DNA from: Haliclystus octoradiatus
Lineage: Eukaryota; Cnidaria; Staurozoa; Stauromedusae; Haliclystidae
Reading direction: 5' to 3'
DNA length: 64,000 nucleotides
Assembly: GCA_916610825.1 (NCBI GenBank)
Contig: OU744447.1
Span: forward strand, 31,384,561 to 31,448,560
The notes under the pieces were generated by a model. It searched no databases, had not been told where the DNA came from, and worked only from the letters and a program-made list of their open reading frames with translations. Positions 15,601-25,345 of the stretch are shown here, piece by piece (position 1 is the first letter of the stretch; the number at the start of each line of letters is the position of its first letter). The position numbers and the translations under genes were made by a program.

Positions 15601-18600
15601 ATTGCTGAAGAAACATTGAAACAGAAGTTTCCTGGAATTGCTAAAATGAGAGGTGGACTTGATGAAGTTGATGGTCAAGAAAGCGAAGCTGAAGCTATGG
15701 AAATTACATTAGATGAAAGCCAGAGGAATATTAAAAAAAGGGTAGAAAAAGAAACAAGAAGTAACTCAAGAAGAGACACAGTCCCAACAGAAGAGAGTTT
15801 GTACATTCAGAGGAAATCGTCAATGAGGTTACCCCAATATGTCAGCCGAAGCAAAGAGGTTCTTAGAGCATTACAGAATGAAGCACCATGGGTTATAATC
15901 TCAAAATTAAAGCTTGTAAAGGATACGAACATATTAAAAAAATCAGCACATAAAAGAAATAACAAGAAACCAATTGGAAAAGGTAAATTCTTATAATGAG
16001 ATATGATAACACATTATTATCTATTTTTCAAAATTGAAAATTCAAATGAAAGAAATTGATAACATCCCATGTGTCAAAATGGCAATTATTCATATGTTTT
16101 TAAAATCAGAATCGTATTTAATTTCTTATTATTAGTTATTGTAAACAAAATTCAAAATAATGCTTAAATTTAGACATGATAAAATTTGTGCTATTTACTT
16201 TGTAAACAGATCAGCAATGATTTACCACTATTAGTTGGAATTCAATACACTCGTCATACTATAAACTTGAAAGAATTGATGATTATTTCCCATGGCGGTC
16301 ATGTGATATCTAATGCCTATCTATTCTCTCCTCTCGTTGCACATCTCTTACGCATTAATCCAAACTAAGGATGTATAAACTGTATAACGAAAGGCAAAAA
16401 TTTCATAATTTTTTTTAAAAAGCCTGTCTATTTATATTTGTATTTGGAAAAAAATTATATGAAGGAGATAATCCATCCTTTCAAAAATGCATAGATATAT
16501 ATCAATCAATCAAGTATTCATTTTTTTATTCCTGTTGACAATCATAGGTAAAAATATATGTAACGATCTTCATTCCCACATTAAACATTATGATGAAGTT
16601 GTCAAAGGATTCAAAACATTCATGGAAGCAGCTATCTATCAACGAAGAATGGCAACTATGCACAAATCATCGATGACAAAATCATTACTATATCTGAGAT
16701 CAGAAATTTCAAAAATAGGTAAAATAAATGTAAAATATGCACAATTGTCTAATGAAATACATTAAACACATGGATAACACCCCCGGGGGACTTCCTTACA
16801 TCAGCTGTACGGTGACTCTCCATTATTTCAAAAAGGTGCCTTTCCATATTCTTGTGAATTTTTACAGTGTCAAGTTAGATATTTTCAATAAGTTTACAAC
16901 TTTTCTTTGTTTTAAAATAGGAAAAGTTAAATCTTTGCTTTGAGATTTTACCGTTTTCTTCTGTTTTTCGAGAATTGCACATCCCCATAAAAAATTACCG
17001 AAATACCATCCAGAGGTAGCACAAATGCATGAACAAGCAACTATATTGAGTTTACTGCATCTGATTTCAGTATTACAAACATTATGTTACAGGTTCATTC
17101 CCCTACTTACATTCACTTATTTAAATTACAATGTTATCAATTTATATGATAAAACCAATCGTTTGAATTTTAACAAACCACTCTCGTTTCAACAATTCAA
17201 CAATTAACACTGAGCAGTCTCTGTCTTGAACATTAAGTAGGTAAGACTATATTCGAATTTTGTTTTCCTTTTTTTGCAACTGAAACAAAATAAATGTTAT
17301 AAATCTCTTTTAATCAATGCAGAGAAGAAACACAACGTTACTAGAGAAGAGATTGATGATTTGAATTTTTGGTATGACAAGGCAAAATACGGTAAGTTAA
17401 TTAAGCTCCCCCAGTTTCATAACTGTCACGAGCATAACTTGTCAAATATCAAATTGTAAAATACCAAAAAGAAAAATTGACCCATTAAATTTCCTTTATG
17501 TACCTCGTTTGTTACTACTTGTTAAAACCAGAGCCATCTATTTACAAGAGTTGGAACACGCTTTCATGTGCCGCTATCGTCTCCAATTGGACAGATGCCA
17601 GTCACGTGATTTTGAATGCCATCTTTGTTCTTTTGAAAACAGGTTCTCAATCATTTCAAGTGAAACGCGCGAAAAAATACAATACAATATGGCTGAAAAA
17701 ACACACGGCATTCTCCTGCACATGCGCACTGTTAAAAACGTGCTCGGGTCCAGGCAAAAAGATACAAAAATGGCAGAAGTGTCCCAACTCTTGTAAATAG
17801 ATGGCTCAGGTTAAAACAGGCAGTAAGACAGTCTTTCCAATCAGCAATAATTCCAAATCCATCATCTGTTGAATTCAAATTGCTACTAATTTAGAGATTT
17901 AAAGCCTAAAGGAACCATAAATGATGCTTAAATCAATGCTTTTGACATACTACCCATATTTGCGCACTATAAATACGCAATAACACCTCCAACATAATTT
18001 AACTTACACTTTGTCGAGATCAAAAGCGGGAACCTCTCAGTGATACAAGATCAATAATATACTCAATATCTGTTAAATTTTTATTTTTATTTTAATTTGA
18101 CATTCCAGACAACTTTAACATTCCATTCATTGTATTCTTTGGATGTTGGTGAGGGGGGGCAATTGAGTTTTCTGCAAATGATTATAGTTCAATAGACTGA
18201 TTGTTTTCTACGGATGTTAAATACTCAGATGGTGAATCGCAAGGGATCTCAATCTACATATCTAAAATCAGTGTTTTATAAACTGTAGGTATTCTTTATA
18301 ACTTTCTACATTTTAATCTTACAGGTGTCGATCAGATGAATGAGGTCACCCGTAAACATATGAAAGAACCTTTATCAGAATTTAAAAACAAAGTTAGCCA
18401 ATCGCTACGAAATGAAGGATATGATGACCTACATGATTACCTAGAAGAAATGCAATCTAACTCCGTCCGGTTACTCACAAGATCACATATACCAGGAAAA
18501 GCAGAACAACTGGAAGTATTCAAGTTTATTCATGAGGTAATTGTTTATTGAGATGTCACTCGTAATGCATAGCTCTTGATTGCAGCATTCTTAGATGTCA

Positions 18601-19943
18601 CAATAGCCATTAGGCATAGTATTCTATTCGCAAGCTACTAGGCAATGGGATACCCTTAATGGAATTCCTAGCCAATGGTGTAATGAGGATATTAACAGGA
18701 ATCAGACATAGAGTACCTTAAAATATTGAATGATGAGATGCCAGTAACCGATGTAATACAGTATTCAGAATTACTAATACTTATCACGTGTACAAATTCT
18801 TCATAGGCAGTGATGTCTTTTACCTTAAAATGATGCAGGCATAAATAATACAATCAATATACTTAAGCCTATATGAAGTAAGCCTTTCTGTCTGATGCCT
18901 TAAATTCTAAAATATGCTAGAGTAATGAGCGTATACTTAAATACAGAATTCAACTTTCAATACAATACCATGACTATGAGCATAATCATGCATCGGTTAA
19001 AATTCAATGTTAACAAAGTGTAAATGTTAATAAACACGAATTATATCCCGACAAACTTTAAATAATGAAAACTGTATTAGCACTGTGATTGCTATTCTAA
19101 TGAATAAAGTATATAAAATCAAATGTAAAATCAAAACATTTCTAAGCCTGTGCATGCCATATAGTCTGTCTAGACAACAAGATCATGATTCAGCACATGC
19201 AGGTACAGAAATAATTTAGTTGGATTTCAATAAAGCTTGAATATTTAGGGGCTTGTATGTGTCGCATTCTTCATTGGACAGTCAGATTTGCCGTTTTTAT
19301 ATCAGACATGCCTTTAGAATAACATATTGCACGGCTAAGAAACTATATCTAAACTATAAAGCCTTAATATGGTGTATTTAACGTAATGAAGGAATAACAA
19401 TTCAACTCTGAGATCCAGCCTTGAAATTAGCCTTATAGTGCACATTAAATGCAAATGAAGTATAGACTGATACAGATAGTAAGGGCTAAATAATTTTGTA
19501 AACGAAATTTACAGGAGGTCCTACGTAGCATATTTGAAATTTTTTGACGCGGTAGTGCCGTTTTCAGAAATCGAAGAAAACGTAAAAATGTTCAATTCAT
19601 GTGAGAATTTAGGCCTTAAAATTTCATTTTTCAAGCCAAGACAAAGGAAAAGTTTAAAAATTTTGAAAACCTCCAAAATACCTCGTTCCCGTAGAGCCTA
19701 TAATTGGAAGCTTCTCTGGATATTCCCAGAGAAATAAACTGCTGTCACCTATAAAAATGTATAGTTATCCTCTTCTAATATAAAAAAAATCCTAAGTTTT
19801 ATGCTTAATTCCATTTTTTGTAGGAGTTCAGTGGGATATTAGAGCATGATGGAAGAAGCATAGATCATAAGCTTCACACAGCAGCAAATATCATTTCTAA
19901 GCTGGATCGATTGTATAAAAATCTTCAACCTTGTAAATCATAA
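670..19943 (+). CDS. Large secreted multidomain protein, 17-exon model (function unknown)
   Basis: Exon model: 670-829, 959-993, 1524-1615, 1854-3464, 5043-5434, 6206-6481, 6595-6885, 7961-8110, 8893-9148, 10409-10868, 11908-12178, 13055-13233, 15280-15982, 16548-16718, 17323-17391, 18325-18536, 19824-19943. Phases agree throughout and give about 1815 residues. The N-terminus has a hydrophobic core (KILVFTFIVMAIPGVIN), read as a signal peptide, so the product is probably secreted. Residues 96-632 (exon 4) are beta-strand-like with alternating hydrophobics. A basic insert (exon 5) and an acidic insert (exon 6) follow, then more beta-rich sequence to about 1241, an amphipathic helix, a Cys/Trp-rich segment, more helix, a basic stretch, and a helical C-terminus ending NLQPCKS. 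Uncertain points: the exon 2/3/4 junctions; the exon 9 donor (9129, which needs an extra exon, or 9148, used here); and whether exons 14-17 form a separate gene. I recall similar uncharacterised invertebrate proteins but cannot verify this. No enzyme motif was recognised. Confidence 0.72.
6206..6481 (+). repeat. Coding low-complexity acidic exon (exon 6 of gene 1)
   Basis: This exon is almost wholly GAN/GAR codons and encodes about 70 nearly uninterrupted Asp/Glu residues, in blocks such as DEDEDEDED and EEEEEE. It then returns to ordinary sequence (APPKFQSKVLEKVKLKY) before a GTAAG donor. Flanking splice sites and phase 1 at both ends match exons 5 and 7, so it is coding rather than a stray microsatellite. 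The preceding exon carries a run rich in Arg, Lys and His, so the protein has adjacent inserts of opposite charge. Such repeats often vary in length between alleles. Confidence 0.8.
11908..13233 (+). other. Helix / Cys-rich / helix module (exons 11-12 of gene 1)
   Basis: Exon 11 (11908-12178) encodes a long amphipathic helix after a single early Cys (FSGCATTNTT), ending at LINQMMQSCLKKCTR. A phase-1 intron then joins to exon 12 (13055-13233), which opens with a segment packed with Cys and aromatic residues (ACFPFLSYKLKCFKIWKYW, then FGCLWWDPCF and FFCLARCE). Helix then resumes (MEAVGRKISAFGERVGIN). About nine cysteines fall within about 50 residues, which suggests a disulfide-stabilised hinge in a secreted protein. 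The pattern matches no named domain that I can assign. Confidence 0.65.
14203..14465. repeat. Foldback MITE-like inverted repeat in intron 12 of gene 1
   Basis: Two arms face each other. The arm around 14205-14286 is mirrored by the arm around 14390-14465, sharing a core of TTATCACATCATCAGGATT in one orientation and its complement in the other, with weaker similarity extending to the outer ends (TTGTAGCTTTTC against GAAAAGTTACAG). Length is about 260 bp with a short central spacer. There is no coding capacity. Exact ends and target duplication were not resolved, so the superfamily is unknown. Confidence 0.6.
17529..17809. mobile_element. 281-bp hAT-type MITE with 8-bp target duplication
   Basis: Terminal inverted repeats of about 26 bp begin CAGAGCCATCTATTTAC on the left and end GTAAATAGATGGCTCAG on the right. 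Flanking direct repeats GTTAAAAC at 17521-17528 and 17810-17817 are identical. An 8-bp target duplication with CAG-type termini is characteristic of the hAT superfamily. The two overlapping open frames inside are non-coding by-products. The element lies in intron 15 of gene 1. A more diverged, one-sided relative lies at about 21555-21775. Confidence 0.88.
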
Positions 19944-20207
19944 ACATTATAAAATGATTTTTGATCAATTGATGTTATTTTCGAATAATGCGATATAAAT
20001 ACGATAACAATATATATATTTATGTTGGCAAATATAATTATTCAATTTATAAAAAAACATCTTGATTAAATAATTAATGGAATCCTCTACCGATAGATAT
20101 TTTGATATCTATTCTATACGAATCGTAATGATAGGTGAAGATTACTTCAAAAAAAAAGCATATCATATGAAGTAACAAATGGGTCTTGTCTAAATTTCGA
20201 TTTATAG

Positions 20208-20213
20208 AATAAA
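20208..20213 (+). promoter_or_regulatory. Candidate poly(A) signal of gene 1
   Basis: AATAAA lies 265 bp downstream of the stop codon at 19941-19943. It is the first canonical hexamer I noticed after the stop. The cleavage site cannot be fixed from sequence alone. Confidence 0.4.
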
Positions 20214-20558
20214 TGCAACGATACCGCAAATATACACATATATTCATTATCAGTATTGTTTACAGCCGAGATGGTGATCAATGATATCACTGCGAATGGG
20301 ATAACGCATTGACAATCCAACTGTGAATAATCTATATAGTTTGATCTTCATAAAAGGTATTCGTGAAACATTTCAATTGAGCTAAGTCATTCAATTCTTT
20401 GTATTTGGATAGTTGAAGCAAGATCACAATTGCTTTATATGGCCATAAGTACTTAATTAGATACATGCTATGTAAAGTATGTTGGACTACATATCTTACT
20501 AGTTCATATGAGAAGATCAACGATTAGCATATGCAATCAACTTCTGCAATATGGTAAA

Positions 20559-20860
20559 CGACTTTTGAAATTAACAGCAAACATCATTGCACCAGCCTTG
20601 ACAGTAATATTTAACCGTTCTCTCAAGAGTCCGGTGTCCTCCTGGAGGCCCTCAGACTGTCAAAGTGGCTCCATTGCACAAGGAAGGCACCATAAATGAG
20701 ACAGCGAATTATAGATCAATTTCCATTCTCCCTGTAATCTCCAAAATCTTAGAGAACAACTTGTGCATTTACAATTAAATCATTATCTATTTACAAATAA
20801 ACTTATTTACACAATTCCAATCAGGTCTTCGGAAAACCATTCAACAGACTTTCCAGGTTA
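20559..20860 (+). pseudogene. Decayed non-LTR retrotransposon reverse-transcriptase fragment
   Basis: Reading across frame breaks gives the N-terminal reverse-transcriptase signature of CR1/Jockey-like LINEs: IAPALTVIFNRSL, then after a frameshift VAPLHKEG, NYRSISILPVISKILE, and a further frame carrying FQSGLRK. The finger-subdomain order matches the family, but frameshifts and stops make it non-functional. The palm with the catalytic YxDD box is absent. It is an old insertion between the two genes. Confidence 0.7.
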
Positions 20861-21554
20861 AACAGCATTATGAAGTTTGTTTACATTTGTAATGCATTAT
20901 TCACCAACCAGTGCTCGGTAATTCGCAAGCTTCGTGGGATGTAAATACACAACAAAGTCACGTGACGATTTAGGTTAATAGATCTAATTCTTTTGGATGT
21001 GAAGCATTTTTCAAAATCTATGCATGCACCGAGCTTTTTGTTTTGTGTTAGTTCGCACCAAGGACAAAAATATATTCGGCTTGCGACCTGCGCCCAGGGC
21101 CAGTCCGCCTTTGACTTCCTTGAAGAGGTTGCTTCGCTCCCTTTAGTAGCCTGCAGTGAAATTTGTCAAATAGAATGTCAATAACACAAGAGAGTTATGA
21201 GAAGGAAATAAAAATGCGGGAACAGCACTATAATGAATTTCAGTTTTGATAATTAATCCTTGCAGAGACATGTGAAGTTTAGTATAAATGAGATTGATAC
21301 TCTATTGTACATATTTCAAATTAAATAAAGTGACAGTTCATATGGAGGCGGGCTGTCTCACTTGACCGGGCTGGCCAGGTTAGGTGGGGTGATTTTCATT
21401 CCCTCAGCTGGGATGAGTATTTGTTTACATCACGTCATCAAGTAGTTTTTGGATTCTCCTTGTAGAATTCAAGTTGCAATCGGTCTCGCGGTAAAGAAAC
21501 ATATCTTTATTATAAAAAACATATTTATGATTTCGCTTCCTTACTAGTTTGACC

Positions 21555-21775
21555 CAGGGCCATCTATTTACTTGACTTGCCCAAGTCTCACTTTTACTTT
21601 GACGATTTTGATATGTTTGTAAGCTACAGATTTCACTTATTACAGATTACAGATACAGATGCCAATCACGTGATTTTTTAGACGCCATTCGTGTTCTTTC
21701 GGCACCAGGGTTCTTGTTCTTTCGAAGCCAAGTTTCCTGTTTTAAGCAAAGCGCGCGAAAAAATATAACTTTTAT
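21555..21775. mobile_element. Diverged partial copy of the 17.5-kb hAT MITE
   Basis: It starts CAGGGCCATCTATTTAC, nearly the terminus of the element at 17529. It shares internal blocks with it (GATGCCAATCACGTGATTTT; TTCGTGTTCTTTCG; GCGCGCGAAAAAATA). The right terminus was not found, so the copy is truncated or rearranged. Confidence 0.55.
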
Positions 21776-22486
21776 CAGTGAAAACAAACATAGGCTATTA
21801 AATTATTAATTGTTGTGTTAATAGGCGCAATGGTAATCGAAATAAAAGTATTGTTTACTTTTCCAATTGGGGACAAGAACTAGAAAAAAGGAGTCTTTGA
21901 CTGCAAAGAATAAGCGTACGAGCGTACGAGCGTAAGAGATGTAGTCCACACTCAACAAACTCCTATTCGTTTAGCAATTCCAATAGCATTGATCTGATTT
22001 ACTCTCGTGCAACATGCTGATGAGATCGATAACATAGTATATACATTGAAGTAGATTTTATGCTAATTTTGAGAGTCCAGCAAATAAATATAGCGAAAGA
22101 CAACTAATAAATGGTTATATTACTCTTGTTAAACGATTGCAAACCATTTCACACAGCTCCGAAATGGCTGAAAAAAACACGTATATGGGAAATACAAAAT
22201 GTAATTTGAGAAATCTCCATCCTGCCTCGGCGAGAAATCGCCTAAATCAATCGAGATATTTGCAAGGCGGGCTGGCTACGTTATCACATGAACACATTTT
22301 TATTTTCAATACACTCCATGCACTCCATGTACAATGGGCGCTGGGAGCGAAACCGCAGGCCGAATAAAGTTTTGTCTCCCGGTGTCGAGATGACAAGACG
22401 TGTTATGTACTAGCTACGGTTTCAAAACTTTATTTATCATATTTATATTTTGTTTTTATTCTAACTTTCTGAATATATTATATCAC

Positions 22487-22943
22487 CATGTTATCAGATA
22501 GTTGTTCGTTTGATATAACTTCTACTCAGAATGATCAAACTGATGTAAATTTTGTTATTAAAGACCCAACAGTTCTACTTCTTACAGGCACTGATATTGA
22601 ACATTCAGCAGGAAGCTGAATGGAGTAAAGACTTAATTGATATTTTGAACAGCAATGACGTAGTCGACGCAAGGAAAAAGCTGAAAAAGAAAGCTAAAAG
22701 GGAATTTTTTGGAATTATGCATTTATTTGTTTAAAAGGAATCTTGAAATTTTATCCGAAAACTGAAGTTGAAGCAAGCAACATTGAAGAAATGGATCAAC
22801 CTGTTATTTTATCAGCCAATAATTCAAACTATTTGATTACACGGAAAATATTGTGGCAGTCAATTATAGATGACGGAGAAGGTACTGACTGTGATAATGG
22901 TTTGGTTAACAATTTCAATAACTGTGACCATAGGAAAAAATAA
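22487..22943 (+). other. Two short unassigned open frames
   Basis: A 44-codon frame from an ATG at 22487 (MLSDSCSFDITSTQNDQ) ends at a stop near 22620. It is followed by frames with lysine-rich helical character (DARKKLKKKAKREFF) and then NIEEMDQPVILSANN. Residue composition looks more like protein than chance, but the frames are broken by stops and I recognise no family. They may be remnants of a mobile-element ORF or a dead host gene. Confidence 0.3.
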
Positions 22944-23220
22944 AATTGCTTTTACGGAGATAAGTAATGACCTTTTGAAAGGGCATTTGTAGATTTGGAT
23001 TTTCCGGCAGTAAAAATGTCTATTGCCCAAATCATCACCCTAATTTATGTTACCCATATCTAATGTATGGAAACTCTGTTAATGGATGTCCTCAAAACAA
23101 AGACTTTTGTAATCGCTTCCACATGCTTATTTTCCATTCTTCTTTCGAAAGGGAAGAATGTTTTGAAAAAAAAGCAAATTCCCCAACCTACATGTGACCA
23201 AAAGGGCTCAGTATTGAAAC

Positions 23221-23768
23221 CATAGACTTACATAGACTGCTGACGAAAATGTGCCACAAGGGGAACAAAGATGGCTGACGCAAAGGACTTATTTTATCGC
23301 TCTCCTCATTGACATTTTCAAAATTATTTGATATCTCCTATAAACTCTTTAGTAATCTAAACTTCAAACAATATGTTCTCACTGTCATAGAAAGATACTC
23401 CTGCCAGCGAAGCGAGATTTGTTCATAGGATCACAATTATTTTCAGACATTTATGAATAATTTAAAATCACACCGAGAGACTAGGAAATATAAAAATTGA
23501 ATAAAAAATACTATTTACCTTCAAATGCGATTAAAAAATAGAATTTTGCATGTATGATGCAACTTGAAATTGGAAGTCATCAATAACTCTTTTATAAATA
23601 AAAATTCTGTTTCATTCAGAAACAAAAATTGCTCAAAATATGGCTTGAAATTTCGCGGTTTTCAGGCCTCTGTTTTGTTACCTTGCTTCAGCCATTATGG
23701 AAGCCCATGGTGGCTATGTGTTTTCCATGAAGTTTGACAATGGAATCAGCAGTCTATGTAAGTCTATG
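23221..23768. mobile_element. 548-bp hAT-type MITE with 8-bp target duplication
   Basis: Perfect terminal inverted repeats begin CATAGACTTACATAGACTGC and end in the complement (GCAGTCTATGTAAGTCTATG). Identical 8-bp direct repeats ATTGAAAC flank it at 23213-23220 and 23769-23776. There is no transposase, so it is non-autonomous. The 8-bp duplication fits hAT, although the termini are not the common CAGGG type. Confidence 0.88.
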
Positions 23769-24160
23769 ATTGAAACCACTCTCCTTTGGCTAACAAGCCT
23801 ATCAAGCCTTTCTGCCACCTCAAGAAACTCCACTTGTCACAAACTTTCAACATATAGATGTACCGTAAAGTTCATTTCACATCCCATCAAATTTATCTGT
23901 AACAAATTTACTGCCGGAAAGACTACGATCATACCAGTGCCTAGCAATGCATATCCCACAAGATCAACTTGTACAACGCCAAACCATTTTTTAGTCCCGA
24001 GTGTGCCTCAATTGACCCTGAGCGAGGCCCGACGATCCCAACTTGAGATGCAGATGAATCAAATGATGTTATTCTTCAAACAACTACAGATACATCAAAG
24101 CCAAATCAGAAATCCCATTTGAAATATTAATGCTTCAAGTCCAGATCAATTATGAAATAA

Positions 24161-24490
24161 TTGTCAAATGTTGAGGACATTCCTACTTCTCAAGAATGTA
24201 ACATAACAGAGAGAGAGAGCAGAGCAGAGACGTGGTTGACGCCAAATATTCCTGAAAGCATGTTAACCAACTCGATAACTTACACATTGATTCGTTCAGA
24301 TCGTAAATTTGCCACTGTTGGCGGAGTTGCGATTTTTTTAAAGTCAAACTTTAAGAGTTCAATAATTGAGCTTTCGTCGAGGTTTTCAAGTATTGAAATT
24401 GTTGCAATTGACATTAATTTATCATCTTTTTAACATATCGCATGACTGGTATCTACCATCCTCCTCATAATTTTATCGATTTGTCGATTG
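24161..24490 (+). pseudogene. LINE endonuclease-domain fragment (frameshifted)
   Basis: The frame contains the apurinic-like endonuclease signature of non-LTR elements: ETWLTPNIPESM, then TLIRSDRKFATVGGVAIFLK, then IEIVAIDINLSS. A frame change is followed by YRMTGIYHPPHNF. These correspond to the SET/TWL, GGVxIxxK and YRPP-like blocks of CR1/L2-type endonucleases. Both ends are lost and the frame is broken. The open frame just upstream (23777-24122) may be an ORF1 remnant of the same element, but this is not certain. Confidence 0.72.
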
Positions 24491-24714
24491 AAAATCTTCA
24501 CTGAAAATAGAATATCAATAAATATTGCATGCGTGGTGAAATCGTATAAATTGAGCGTCCCAAATATTACACGCAACCAAACGGTAAAATTTCAATTCTG
24601 CAACCGCGTAGTTTTTATAGTCAAACGACGTTAGCCTACGTGCATCACGTCCGAACTCCAGTTCTAACATCAGTCAGGGTAAAAAGCGGGCCAACGAAGA
24701 AACATGTTTCGCAA

Positions 24715-24725
24715 TGCGCATGCGT
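24715..24725. promoter_or_regulatory. NRF1-like palindromic site upstream of HSPA14
   Basis: TGCGCATGCGT matches the core of the NRF1 binding palindrome, frequent in promoters of metazoan housekeeping genes. It lies about 620 bp before the HSPA14 start codon, in a locally GC-richer stretch. The transcription start is unknown and a single site can occur by chance. No heat-shock element array (repeated nGAAn) was seen nearby. Confidence 0.35.
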
Positions 24726-25345
24726 AAAAACCTCACTAAAACCCTAAATCTAGCCAAGATTGCTATTGAAATGACAATGTGAAATGACAAGAAAAAGTAA
24801 AAATGAGTGTTCGACATTGCTTAGCAGCGACTCTCAGTATCATGGAGCGAAACACGGGATAGAGGCTTTTGCCTAGTAATGCCTTGGAATGACTTGGTGG
24901 AATGGCCTACCTGCAGAAACTGTAACATCAATTTCATCAAAGTCATTCTTAACATTCAAATATAACTTGAAACGGATGGATTTAACACCCTTTTCAAAAA
25001 TCTTTAAGCAGATTCAAATTATGTGATTCCTTTTCATCGATATTCAATAGTATAATAATATAAGCTTATAATATTTTACAATTTTACTTAATCTTAAAGC
25101 TGTATATTAGTGACACTTACATAATGTAACGTGTCCTTTATTTGCCAATCAATTTGATAAAAATATTTCATATATGCATATATATATACTCCGCCTTTCA
25201 CTTTCGTTCAGAATGATTGTGTTTATTCCGATATCGGGAGATCGGGAGATACACTCGATATAGAAATCCCATGTGGTTTAGGCCTCGCTTAAAATGTTCT
25301 TGTCTGGAGACCATTTCAATAAAGACGTCAACTTACTCTTTCAAC

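Larger units (their letters stand above)
19944..25345. other. Intergenic region between gene 1 and HSPA14
   Basis: No intact host gene was recognised. The interval holds a possible poly(A) signal for gene 1, a decayed LINE reverse-transcriptase fragment (about 20559-20860), a diverged hAT MITE (about 21555-21775), two short unassigned open frames (22487-22943), an intact 548-bp MITE (23221-23768) and a LINE endonuclease fragment (24161-24490). The last 600 bp are somewhat GC-richer, contain an NRF1-like site and probably include the HSPA14 promoter. The rest is AT-rich and featureless to me. Confidence 0.6.

Noticed and set aside
17498-17800. Two overlapping 95-100-codon plus-strand frames
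   Set aside because: They fall wholly within a non-autonomous MITE with perfect ends and target duplications; no protein family is evident.
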